NCBI RefSeq assembly: GCF_026460945.1
Contig: NZ_JAOVZV010000014.1
Span: 89,360 to 153,359, forward strand
Source: Chryseobacterium luquanense
GTDB taxonomy: Bacteria; Bacteroidota; Bacteroidia; Flavobacteriales; Weeksellaceae
Reading direction: 5' to 3'
Length of the DNA: 64,000 nt
Under the pieces are notes generated by a model that saw only the letters and a list, made by a program, of their open reading frames with translations, was not told the origin of the DNA and made no database searches. Of the stretch, positions 56,812 through 64,000 are shown one piece after another. The position numbers and the translations under genes are program-made. Positions within the stretch are counted from its first letter, which is position 1. Every line of letters begins with the position of its first letter.

Positions 56812-57261
56812 ATGCAGAAGGCGACTTACAATAAAAATGATTTAAGAGTTTTTGTGAGAGATATGCTCTCAGGAAAAGTGAAAACTTTAGAATTTTATCT
56901 GAATTTTACTTTGGAAGCGAGCCGTGAAGTAAAGAAAACCTCGAAATATGATTCGATTCGTGAAGAAATGCAGGACGAAATTTATCATTTAGATAAACAA
57001 ATGGCAAACCTGAAAAATATGCAGCAACAGATGAAAAAAGTTTTAAATTCTGAATCTGATCATGCAAAATTAGGTTCATTAGTCATTACCAATAAAGCTC
57101 GTTTCTACATCTCTGTTTCTTTAGGTGAATTTTTCTTTGAAGGCGACCGATTCTATGCGATTTCCCCTGAAAGCCCGATGGCAAAAAAGATTATGGGGAT
57201 GAAGGCCGGTGAAGAATTTACGTTGAATAAGATTTATCAGAAGATTGAAGAAGTAATTTAA
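56812..57261 (+). CDS. GreA/GreB C-terminal-domain-like protein
   Basis: 149 residues. A helical, coiled-coil-like first half (about 25-75) is followed by a domain resembling the GreA/GreB C-terminal fold: LGSLVITNKARFYISVSLGE, YAISPESPMAKKIMGMKAGE. In true Gre factors the tip of the coiled coil carries acidic residues that act on RNA polymerase; such a tip is not evident here. Could bind RNA polymerase; function unproved. Confidence 0.6.
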   Translation: MQKATYNKNDLRVFVRDMLSGKVKTLEFYLNFTLEASREVKKTSKYDSIREEMQDEIYHLDKQMANLKNMQQQMKKVLNSESDHAKLGSLVITNKARFYISVSLGEFFFEGDRFYAISPESPMAKKIMGMKAGEEFTLNKIYQKIEEVI

Positions 57262-57412
57262 AAAGCAAAGTATAATGCCACGAATACACTAATTTTTCAA
57301 GTATTTGATTGTAATAATTGTAATATTCGTGCATTCGTGGCATCTAAGAAATTTGTAAAAACTTCCATTACCTAGCTTTCTGCTTCCCACATTTTTCAGT
57401 ATTTTTGTCTAC

Positions 57413-57925
57413 ATGAATAAAGCAGAAGTTTTAAAAGAAATCATAGAGCAACGCAGAAGTATATTTCCGAAAGATTATAATGAAACAGAAATTTCTCAGG
57501 AGGTTTTGGATGAAATTTTGAATTCGGCGACGTTTGCTCCCAATCATAAACGTACAAAACCTTGGCGTTTTAAAATTTTCAAAGGTGAAGAAAAAGCGAA
57601 ATTAGCTTTGGAAATGCAAGAGATTTACAAATCAACTCAGGCTCCACAGGTTTTTCTGGAGAAGAAATACAATGATATTGGTTTAAAAATCAATAAAGCA
57701 GATGCGGTAGTTTCCATCGTTGTTAATTTCAGCGGAATGGTTCCGGAATGGGAAGAGATTGCGGCTGTTTCTATGGCGGTTCAGAATATGTATCTTTCTT
57801 GTACCGCAAATGGAGTAGGCTCTTACTGGAGCTCTCCGAAGATTGTTGACCTTTTGAAAGATTCTTTGACGATTGAAGAAAATCAGAAATGTCTTGGTCT
57901 TTTCTACATGGGAAATGTTGATTAG
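57413..57925 (+). CDS. Nitroreductase-family protein
   Basis: 170 residues. FMN-binding RRSIFPKDYNETEISQEVLD, ATFAPNHKRTKPWRF and AAVSMAVQNMYLSCTANG with SYWSSPK are typical of small nitroreductases of the NfnB/YdjA group. It reduces nitro compounds or other substrates with NAD(P)H; the physiological substrate is unknown. Cytoplasmic dimer expected. Confidence 0.9.
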   Translation: MNKAEVLKEIIEQRRSIFPKDYNETEISQEVLDEILNSATFAPNHKRTKPWRFKIFKGEEKAKLALEMQEIYKSTQAPQVFLEKKYNDIGLKINKADAVVSIVVNFSGMVPEWEEIAAVSMAVQNMYLSCTANGVGSYWSSPKIVDLLKDSLTIEENQKCLGLFYMGNVD

Positions 57926-57994
57926 TTTGATATAACAATGTAAAGATTCACTAACTTCTTGATAAGAAGGGGGTATTTGTAATGAAGTTGTGAA

Positions 57995-58088
57995 ATAGCC
58001 CTGATTGCAGCGACATCCTTTTTTGCTGATGGCTTGAAAAAAGCGCTGGCGAAAAAGATACAGCGGAAAGCAGGTTCCCGGCTTCTGA
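57995..58088. repeat. REP-like element, CCCGCT..GGGCTA family (copy B, reverse)
   Basis: Reads TAGCCCTGATTGCAGCGACA at one end and GCGGAAAGCAGG at the other, the reverse complement of the ends of copies A and C, with a different middle. Lies just before the rpsP promoter. Confidence 0.7.
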
Positions 58089-58142
58089 AAAATATTGTTT
58101 TTAAAACTTTTAATTTGGGTATTTAACTTCAAACTTTTTTAC

Positions 58143-58150
58143 TATCTTTG
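58143..58150 (+). promoter_or_regulatory. rpsP promoter, -7 element
   Basis: TATCTTTG matches TAnnTTTG, 48 bases before the rpsP ATG. The nearest TTTG upstream is spaced too far (25 bases), so only the -7 box is called. Confidence 0.6.
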
Positions 58151-58198
58151 CACACTTAAATATTTAATCGGGACGAGTTCCCATAAAATTCAAACATT

Positions 58199-58762
58199 AT
58201 GTCAGTAAAAATCAGATTACAAAGACACGGATCTAAAGGGAGACCTTTTTTCCACATCGTGGTTGCAGATGCAAGAGCTAGAAGAGATGGTAGATTCATC
58301 GAAAAGTTAGGTACTTACAACCCAATTACAAACCCTGCTACAATTGATTTGAACGTTGATGCTGCTGTAAAGTGGTTAAACAACGGTGCTCAACCAACTG
58401 ATACGGCTAGAGCAATTCTTTCTTATAAAGGTGTTCTTTACAAAAAACACTTACAAGGTGGTGTTGCTAAAGGTGCTTTTGACGAAGCTGAAGCTGAAAA
58501 GAGATTTGCTGCGTGGTTAGAGTCTAAAGATGCTAAAGTACAAGGTAAAGTAGAAGGTTTATCTACTGCTAAAGCTGATGCTAAGAAAGCTGCTTTCGAT
58601 GCTGAAACTAAAGTAAACGAAGCTAGAGTTGCTGCTGCTGCTCAAGTAATTGCTGATGCTAAAGCTGCTGAAGAAGCTGCAAATGCACCTGCAGAAGAAG
58701 TTACTGAAGCTACAGAAGAGCCAACTGCTGAAGCAGAAGGTACTGAAGAAACTCAGGCTTAG
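58199..58762 (+). CDS. rpsP: 30S ribosomal protein S16, long-tailed
   Basis: 187 residues; the first 80 are standard S16 ([34 protein letters not shown]). The remaining hundred form an Ala/Glu/Lys-rich tail ([20 protein letters not shown], then many Ala and Glu), a form seen in Bacteroidota. The tail is probably helical or disordered and reaches out from the ribosome. Followed by rimM. Confidence 0.95.
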   Translation: MSVKIRLQRHGSKGRPFFHIVVADARARRDGRFIEKLGTYNPITNPATIDLNVDAAVKWLNNGAQPTDTARAILSYKGVLYKKHLQGGVAKGAFDEAEAEKRFAAWLESKDAKVQGKVEGLSTAKADAKKAAFDAETKVNEARVAAAAQVIADAKAAEEAANAPAEEVTEATEEPTAEAEGTEETQA

Positions 58763-58782
58763 TCTTAAACAAGATACAAAAT

Positions 58783-58813
58783 AAAGACACGATTTTTTCG
58801 TGTCTTTTTTAAT
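58783..58813 (+). terminator. rpsP terminator
   Basis: Stem AAAGACACGA / TCGTGTCTTT around TTTT, then T residues, between rpsP and rimM. Confidence 0.8.
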
Positions 58814-58864
58814 TTAAACCTTCAAGGTTTTTAAAATTTTGATGGTTTCTTATATATTTGCATT

Positions 58865-59407
58865 ATGAAAAAAGAAGATTGCTATTTTTTAGGAAAAATT
58901 ACCCGTAGACACGGTCTTGCAGGAAATGTAATTCTTAAATTAGATACAGATCAACCAGAACTTTACAAAAACCTTGATTCTATTTTTGTAGAAATCAATG
59001 GTCTATTAGTTCCTTTTTTCATTGAAAAATCTTCTTGGAGCAAATTGGATGCTCTGAATCTTGCCTTCAAAAACTCTTCTGAAGCTTTGGTAGACCAATC
59101 TTTAGGTAAAAATGTTTATTTGCCGCTGACTTCTTTACCAAAACTTACCGGAAAACAATTTTATTATCACGAAATCATCGGATATGAAATTTTGGATGAG
59201 CAGGATAACAACTGTGGTGTCATCAGATCTGTGAACGATCAGACAGCTCAGAATTATTTTGTAACCAATCTGGATGGAAAAGAAGTGGTAATTCCATTAA
59301 TTAAAGATTGGATTTTAGAAGTTGACCGTGATGAGAAATTCATTAAAATGCAACTTCCGGAAGGTTTGATTGATGTGTTTTTGGTGCCTTCGAAAAAGGA
59401 TGAGTAA
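58865..59407 (+). CDS. rimM: Ribosome maturation factor RimM
   Basis: 180 residues. LGKITRRHGLAGNVILKLDT (N-terminal barrel), YHEIIGYEILDEQDNNCGVI and KEVVIPLIKDWILEVD (PRC-like second domain) are diagnostic. It assists 30S maturation near S19. Its place after rpsP is the usual one. Confidence 0.95.
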   Translation: MKKEDCYFLGKITRRHGLAGNVILKLDTDQPELYKNLDSIFVEINGLLVPFFIEKSSWSKLDALNLAFKNSSEALVDQSLGKNVYLPLTSLPKLTGKQFYYHEIIGYEILDEQDNNCGVIRSVNDQTAQNYFVTNLDGKEVVIPLIKDWILEVDRDEKFIKMQLPEGLIDVFLVPSKKDE

Positions 59408-59427
59408 ATCGTTATTTAATTAGATAC

Positions 59428-59466
59428 ATAAATTTCATTCTTCAAAGGATGAAGTTTTTTTTGTTA
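59428..59466. terminator. Terminator between rimM and the HTH gene
   Basis: Stem TTCATYCTT-type arms (TTCATTCTT / GGATGAA) followed by a run of T on the plus strand, at the convergence of rimM and the minus-strand gene. Confidence 0.6.
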
Positions 59467-60396
59467 AATTTTAAGCTTTTCCTGCAAATTATCAATTTGC
59501 TGATACATTTTATTGAAAAACATTTTCCGCTCTCTATTTCCGGAAGTATTTAATGATTTTGAATTTTTAATTTCGTGTTCGAAATAGGTTAATGTATCAT
59601 TACAAGTATTTTCATCGTTCGTCATCATGTACCCAAACATATTAAAAGGAATGAAAAATGACGATTGAAATTCATTTTTAAACAAAATATTATTGCTTAA
59701 AATGACCAAATCGTTCACGTAAAAATTGAAATTCGGATTGTGCTGAATTTTATGTTCAATATTTTCTAAAACTTTTCTCACTTCCTCCAAAATCAGTACG
59801 ATATCTTTATATTTCAAAAGTCCCATCTCTGAGTAAAAAGAGATTTGCATCAAAATACTCATCATGGTGGTGTCATTCCAGACTTCGGTTACATTTTGAT
59901 TTTCATATAAATCTTTCAGCATTTCGTTTTTTGGAGAATGGTAAGGCAAATCAAAATCTTCAAACGGGCCCAGGAATTTATCTTCATTCAGCAAATTCAT
60001 CCAAACATAAAATTTGAAGCGTGACAGAATAGTATTCGAAATCGTATAAAAAAACGGTATATCTTTCGCCGAATAATATACTTTTGACTGATTGATGCTC
60101 TGAAAAACATTCAAAATCTTCAAGGAACTTTCAAAAAAATAAAGCAAATCTTCCTGAGTTTTTACGGGCTGAGTTCTTTTTACAACCAATTGGTTTTCTG
60201 TTCCCAAAAATTGATCAATCGAAATCTGATAATATTTTGCTAATTCTAAAGCTTCTTCAAAACTGAATTTTGCCTTCATTGAAGTTCGTCGGTGTGCTGC
60301 ATCGTAGCTGATATTGAGAATGTTGGCAATCTCGTCATTCAAAGATTTATCCCCGATTTTCTTTCTGATTTGTTTGAGTAAGATTTCTTGGTGCAT
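59464..60396 (-). CDS. HTH regulator of Bacteroidota type
   Basis: 310 residues. An N-terminal helix-turn-helix of the Cro/BetR kind (about 3-60; EIANILNISYDAAHRRTSMK, then FSFEEALELAKYYQISIDQF) and a long all-helical C-terminal part of unknown type. Such proteins occur widely in flavobacteria. DNA-binding role likely, targets unknown. Single gene divergent from the lipoprotein gene. Confidence 0.75.
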   Translation of the reverse strand: MHQEILLKQIRKKIGDKSLNDEIANILNISYDAAHRRTSMKAKFSFEEALELAKYYQISIDQFLGTENQLVVKRTQPVKTQEDLLYFFESSLKILNVFQSINQSKVYYSAKDIPFFYTISNTILSRFKFYVWMNLLNEDKFLGPFEDFDLPYHSPKNEMLKDLYENQNVTEVWNDTTMMSILMQISFYSEMGLLKYKDIVLILEEVRKVLENIEHKIQHNPNFNFYVNDLVILSNNILFKNEFQSSFFIPFNMFGYMMTNDENTCNDTLTYFEHEIKNSKSLNTSGNRERKMFFNKMYQQIDNLQEKLKI

Positions 60397-60503
60397 TCTT
60401 TTTTGCGATTTTCACAAATGTAACTATTTATTTTAATTTTTTTTCGCATTCATTAAACAGGTTTTCAAAATTAGCTTTGAGATATAATTTAAAATATAAA
60501 GCT

Positions 60504-61046
60504 ATGAGAAAATTGATTTTTTATTTGAGTATTTTATTTGTTACAGTAAGCTGTGCAGGCTTTAAAAATGTTGATCCAATTAGATTGGATAAAAAAAGTG
60601 TGGAAAATATCAGTGGTACTTACAAAAACGTACCGGTCACCAAAAGTGGCTTTTATGTTCAGACTCTTACAGATGTTTTTGACAGAAATACTAATATGTT
60701 TAATTGGAAAGAGAAATATGATAAGAAAGATGTGATTGTAAAACTTAAGATGATTAAAAAGAATCGCTTACATGTTGAAATATTTGAGTCAGAAAATATT
60801 TTGTTTAGCAAAGATTTGAAAGTAAAATTAAAAAATGACGGCTTTTTATATTTAAAAGAGAGAAGATTTATGATTGACGGAATTCCTTTGGTTTTTGGAG
60901 GATGGAATTTTCAAAAATCACGTTTTGCGATAGATTCAAATAATAATTTGAAAGTTCAGTCAAATTATTTCTACTGTAATGGAATATTAATTTTAATGAG
61001 TGATTGGAAGACGCTTCATCATGATTTAATCTTTGAAGAACAATAA
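60504..61046 (+). CDS. Hypothetical lipoprotein
   Basis: 180 residues from the ATG at 60504. Signal peptide with lipobox (FVTVSC, Cys17). The mature part is beta-rich, e.g. LHVEIFESENILFSKDLKVK and FAIDSNNNLKVQSNY. No family recognised. It ends four bases before the next gene, so the two are one unit. Confidence 0.6.
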   Translation: MRKLIFYLSILFVTVSCAGFKNVDPIRLDKKSVENISGTYKNVPVTKSGFYVQTLTDVFDRNTNMFNWKEKYDKKDVIVKLKMIKKNRLHVEIFESENILFSKDLKVKLKNDGFLYLKERRFMIDGIPLVFGGWNFQKSRFAIDSNNNLKVQSNYFYCNGILILMSDWKTLHHDLIFEEQ

Positions 61047-61050
61047 AATC

Positions 61051-61650
61051 ATGAAAACAATACCTTATATATTAATAGGCATAAGATTTTTTCTTGCACC
61101 AATTATCATTTTACTTTCTTATTTAAAAGATGCAGAATCCAGATTTATCATTCTAACTTTAATGTACATCGGATTATTGACAGATATTTTTGACGGCATC
61201 ATTGCAAGAAAAGTCGGAGTTTCTTCAGAAAAGCTGAGAAGGCTCGACAGTCAGGTTGATTTAGTTTTTTGGATGTCTTTAGGTTTTGCAGCTTATTTTC
61301 TAAATCCAACGTTAATAAGAGATGAATGGCAAAGCATTTTATTAATTTTCATCATGGAAGCGCTTTGCTATATAACAAGCTGGATAAAATTCGGGAAAGA
61401 AACCTGTACCCATGCTTGGCTTTCAAAATTGTGGGGTTTAAGTTTGCTTTTAGCTTTCACTTATCTAATAGGTTTTCAGACAACAGGTTGGGCTTTCAAT
61501 TTGACCATCATTCTTGGTTTCATTTCTCATTTAGATGTCATCATGATTATTTTGATTCTTCCAAAATGGAATTACGATGTTCCCAGTTTCTATCATGCCT
61601 TGAGAATCAGAAGAGGAGCAGAGAGAAAAAAGACAACATTCTTTAACTAA
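61051..61650 (+). CDS. CDP-alcohol phosphatidyltransferase-family protein
   Basis: 199 residues from the ATG at 61051, with about six membrane helices. The motif DIFDGIIARKVGVSSEKLRR plus LDSQVD follows the family pattern D-xx-DG-xx-AR-x8-G-xxx-D-xxx-D: all four Asp and the first Gly and Arg are present, but the second Gly is Leu. Family members transfer a phosphoalcohol from CDP-linked lipid, making phospholipids. The change may alter activity. It follows the lipoprotein gene by four bases. Confidence 0.8.
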   Translation: MKTIPYILIGIRFFLAPIIILLSYLKDAESRFIILTLMYIGLLTDIFDGIIARKVGVSSEKLRRLDSQVDLVFWMSLGFAAYFLNPTLIRDEWQSILLIFIMEALCYITSWIKFGKETCTHAWLSKLWGLSLLLAFTYLIGFQTTGWAFNLTIILGFISHLDVIMIILILPKWNYDVPSFYHALRIRRGAERKKTTFFN

Positions 61651-61685
61651 TAATTGGATTTTTTAGAATTAAATAGTGATTTTTA

Positions 61686-61725
61686 AATCGAACGGCGTAA
61701 TAACCAAAAATTACGCTGTTTTTTG
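61686..61725 (+). terminator. Terminator of the phosphatidyltransferase unit
   Basis: Stem AACGGCGTAAT / ATTACGCTGTT (one G-T pair) followed by six T; it directly precedes the asnS promoter. Confidence 0.75.
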
Positions 61726-61733
61726 TAACTTTG
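61726..61733 (+). promoter_or_regulatory. asnS promoter, -7 element
   Basis: TAACTTTG matches TAnnTTTG. It supports the ATG at 61772 as the start, 38 bases downstream, over the farther in-frame upstream codon at 61676. Confidence 0.6.
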
Positions 61734-61771
61734 CAAACATTAATTTTAGACAAAAATTTTATCATCAACAA

Positions 61772-63220
61772 ATGAAAAAGCAAACAATTAAAGAAGTCCT
61801 ACAAGACTACAAAAAAGTATTACATCATGACATTACCGTTTATGGTTGGGTAAGAACCTTCCGTGCAAACCGCTTCATTGCGCTTAATGATGGTTCTACA
61901 ATTAATAATTTGCAAATTGTTGTTGATTTCGAAAATTTTGACGAAGAAATTATCAATAAAATAAGCACAGCATCATCTCTAAAAGTTGTAGGTGAAGTGG
62001 TAGAAAGCCAAGGTGCGGGTCAAGCCGTAGAGATTATCGCAAAAAAAATTATCATTTTGGGCGATAACTTTACAGAAGAAAGGGAAAAAACGATTCTTCA
62101 GCCTAAAAAACATGCTTTAGAAACTTTGAGAGATCAGGCGCATTTAAGATTCAGAACCAATTTATTTGGTGCGGTTTTTAGAGTACGTCACGCAGTAAGT
62201 TTTGCAATTCACTCATTTTTCAACAAAAACCAGTTCTTTTACATCAACACGCCAATTGTAACCGGAGCAGATGCAGAAGGAGCAGGTGAAATGTTTGGAG
62301 TTACCAACTTTGATTTAAATAATATTCCAAGAGACGAGCAGGGCGATATCGATTTTGCTCAGGATTTCTTTGGGAAAAAGACAAACCTAACAGTTTCAGG
62401 ACAGCTTGAAGGAGAAACTGCAGCAATGGGATTGGGAAGAATTTATACTTTCGGACCAACTTTCCGTGCAGAAAATTCAAACACAACCCGTCACTTAGCA
62501 GAATTCTGGATGATTGAGCCTGAAGTTGCTTTCAATAACCTGGAAGATAACATCGATTTGGCAGAAGATTTCTTAAAATATGTGATTCAGTATGTTTTAG
62601 ATAATTGTAAGGATGATTTGGATTTCTTAGACAAACGTTTTGCCGAAGAACAAAAATCTAAACCAGAAAAAGACAGAGCGAAAGAAGGTTTGATTGAAAA
62701 ACTTGAAAATGTTATCGCTAAACGTTTCAAAAGAGTTTCTTACACCGAAGCGATTGAGATTTTATTAAATTCAAAAGAAAATAAAAAAGGAAAATTTGCT
62801 TACCCAATCGAAGAATGGGGTGCAGATCTTCAGTCTGAACACGAAAGATTCTTGGTTGAAAAACACTTTGAATGTCCTGTAGTTTTATTTGATTATCCTA
62901 AAGAAATTAAAGCATTCTACATGAAATTGAATGATGATAATAAAACCGTTGCTGCAATGGATGTACTTTTCCCAGGAATCGGTGAAATTATCGGTGGCTC
63001 AGAAAGAGAAGCAAGATTAGATGTTCTGAAAACAAAAATGGCAGAAATGCACGTTGACGAGCACGAATTATGGTGGTATCTTGATACAAGAAGATTCGGA
63101 TCGGTTCCTCATGCAGGTTTTGGGCTCGGTTTAGAAAGACTCGTTCTTTTCGTAACAGGTATGACAAACATTCGCGACGTCATCCCTTTCCCAAGAACTC
63201 CAAAGAACGCAGAATTTTAA
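61772..63220 (+). CDS. asnS: Asparaginyl-tRNA synthetase
   Basis: 482 residues from the ATG at 61772. OB-fold anticodon domain ([20 protein letters not shown]), then class II catalytic core with motif 2 [20 protein letters not shown] and motif 3 [16 protein letters not shown]; the stretch [10 protein letters not shown] and final [13 protein letters not shown] are typical of AsnRS. It charges tRNA-Asn with asparagine. Normal length. Confidence 0.96.
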   Translation: MKKQTIKEVLQDYKKVLHHDITVYGWVRTFRANRFIALNDGSTINNLQIVVDFENFDEEIINKISTASSLKVVGEVVESQGAGQAVEIIAKKIIILGDNFTEEREKTILQPKKHALETLRDQAHLRFRTNLFGAVFRVRHAVSFAIHSFFNKNQFFYINTPIVTGADAEGAGEMFGVTNFDLNNIPRDEQGDIDFAQDFFGKKTNLTVSGQLEGETAAMGLGRIYTFGPTFRAENSNTTRHLAEFWMIEPEVAFNNLEDNIDLAEDFLKYVIQYVLDNCKDDLDFLDKRFAEEQKSKPEKDRAKEGLIEKLENVIAKRFKRVSYTEAIEILLNSKENKKGKFAYPIEEWGADLQSEHERFLVEKHFECPVVLFDYPKEIKAFYMKLNDDNKTVAAMDVLFPGIGEIIGGSEREARLDVLKTKMAEMHVDEHELWWYLDTRRFGSVPHAGFGLGLERLVLFVTGMTNIRDVIPFPRTPKNAEF

Positions 63221-63237
63221 TTCTCATAAAAATTATA

Positions 63238-63271
63238 TAATGTCTCTGAAATTTTCAGGGACATTTTATTA
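63238..63271 (+). terminator. asnS terminator
   Basis: Stem AATGTCTCTGA / TCAGGGACATT (one G-T pair) followed by TTATT. Confidence 0.75.
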
Positions 63272-63350
63272 TATATAGAAAAGATTTCAATTTTACTTGT
63301 GAATTGTTTCTTTCTTTCTTTATTTCTTTCCAACTCAATTTCTCCATTTT

Positions 63351-63446
63351 TTAGGAGCTATTTCCCGCTCTCCGCACTCGCTATTTTCTTTTTCAAAGAA
63401 AATGAGCTCAAACAAAGCTGCGATCGGGGCTAGGATAGAAGTCATA
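63351..63446. repeat. REP-like element, CCCGCT..GGGCTA family (copy C)
   Basis: GGAGCTATTTCCCGCTCTCCG, an inner stem TTTTCTTTTTC / AAAGAAAA, then GCTGCGATCGGGGCTAGGAT. Same ends as copies A, B and D. Confidence 0.75.
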
Positions 63447-63521
63447 AAAAGAAAATTTGGTGAGTTCAGGTAAATTTCAATTAAAATATTGCTCCTAAAA
63501 AGTTGATTAAAATAATTTCCA

Positions 63522-63612
63522 CTTCTACAAAGCTCCAGAGGAGCGATAGCTTTGTAGAATATACAGAATGATTAAAGCTTGAAGCTCCGTAGGAGCGGCA
63601 CCTTTCGTTAAT
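63522..63612. repeat. GCTCC-AGGAGC palindromic repeats, two copies
   Basis: TACAAAGCTCCAGAGGAGCGAT and GAAGCTCCGTAGGAGCGGCA lie about 50 bases apart, both with the palindromic core GCTCC-n2-GGAGC and similar flanks. A frequent intergenic motif in Bacteroidota (from memory). Confidence 0.65.
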
Positions 63613-63882
63613 ATATAAATATCAAAATAATCTGTTGGCTTAACTTTTGTAAGCACGTCTACATGGATTTGCTTTCTGTAGCCAAAATACAATATTATTT
63701 CGATGCGCAAAATCTGTATTTTGTGAGCTAATTTCTTAACAATACCCGAACAAACTCACTTCTTTACCTTTTATAAAAATAATATGAACATTGTGGATAA
63801 CTCCAAGATTCTATTCAATGTCTGTTAAACCAGTGTTTTACTTTAATACTTTTCCACAATCAAAATAATTGATTATTAAATA
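63613..63882. other. Noncoding AT-rich stretch with two DnaA-box-like sites
   Basis: No gene seen. TTATCCACA (63792-63800, minus strand) and TTTTCCACA (63850-63858, plus strand) match DnaA-box consensus. One more TTATCCACA occurs inside a gene at 18717, so chance is possible. Confidence 0.3.
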
Positions 63883-63914
63883 TTTGTTTCGTGTAAATAA
63901 CTGCTATATCTTTG
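63883..63914 (+). promoter_or_regulatory. Strong promoter reading out of the window
   Basis: TTTG at 63883-63886, 20 bases, TATCTTTG at 63907-63914: complete Bacteroidota promoter. The 80 bases that follow contain no start in a long frame and could be the leader of a gene beyond the edge. Confidence 0.7.
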
Positions 63915-64000
63915 CCCCACTGAAAAACGAGAGTTGATTGGTAGCGCAGAGGAGTTTTTAGATAAGCGTGAAACATTAAGAAACTACTTTATATTAAAGG

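Noticed and set aside
57683..58132. 149-codon minus-strand frame over the nitroreductase end
   Set aside because: Overlaps the well-supported nitroreductase gene and then a dispersed repeat; a shadow frame.
63525..63710. 61-codon minus-strand frame at the window end
   Set aside because: It is mostly a translation of the GCTCC-AGGAGC repeat copies; no promoter or homology seen.

Overview
The window looks like chromosomal DNA of a Chryseobacterium-like member of the Bacteroidota (Flavobacteriia, Weeksellaceae). It is AT-rich and carries typical family genes (GLPGLI protein, DUF1800/DUF1501 pair, LytTR/LytS pair, OMP_b-brl TonB receptor, long-tailed S16). Many starts lack a clear Shine-Dalgarno sequence, and several genes have a Bacteroidota-type promoter (TTTG, about 19-20 bp, TAnnTTTG). 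Terminator hairpins punctuate most transcription units. No rRNA, tRNA, CRISPR array or transposase gene was seen.

Layout. 1-7.6 kb: end of a GAF protein, a cytoplasmic metal-receptor-like protein, MgtE, a secreted hypothetical, rpsO, a PagL-like deacylase and pnp. 7.6-8.7 kb: an exact-period 21-bp repeat array and a lineage-specific hypothetical. 8.8-13.2 kb: a two-gene Gabija-type anti-phage operon (OLD-family ATPase/TOPRIM nuclease plus UvrD-like helicase), both proteins larger than the reference pair. 13.3-16.2 kb: a MarR regulator and a frameshifted TonB-type outer-membrane protein. 16.4-17.1 kb: a cold-shock-domain gene with a long leader.

17.2-24.6 kb is the most interesting accessory region: an RtcB RNA ligase, two different RlaP-type nucleotidyltransferases, an R2K-clade ATP-grasp, two unrecognised small genes packed between ATP-grasp and nucleotidyltransferase with overlapping ends, and a nearby WYL regulator. 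I read it as an RNA-repair or RNA/protein end-modification cluster. One nucleotidyltransferase carries an in-frame copy of a dispersed repeat.

24.6-41 kb: a LytS/LytTR two-component pair, a DUF1800/DUF1501 pair, an outer-membrane protein behind a candidate sigma-54 promoter, glucokinase, two YceI proteins, an ammonium transporter, serine dehydratase, a serine hydrolase, a DUF2089/membrane pair, and tyrA behind a candidate tyrosine attenuator (a short leader with Tyr-Tyr-Tyr, then a terminator). 41-64 kb: polA, several hypotheticals, an M16 and an M3 peptidase, rpsP-rimM, a CDP-alcohol phosphatidyltransferase-like protein with an altered signature, asnS, and a repeat-rich noncoding end with a strong promoter reading out of the window.

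The intergenic DNA is rich in palindromic dispersed repeats of several families (REP/MITE-like), two fixed-period tandem arrays between convergent genes, and a heptanucleotide repeat. Functional assignments come from motifs read by eye; no database search was possible.
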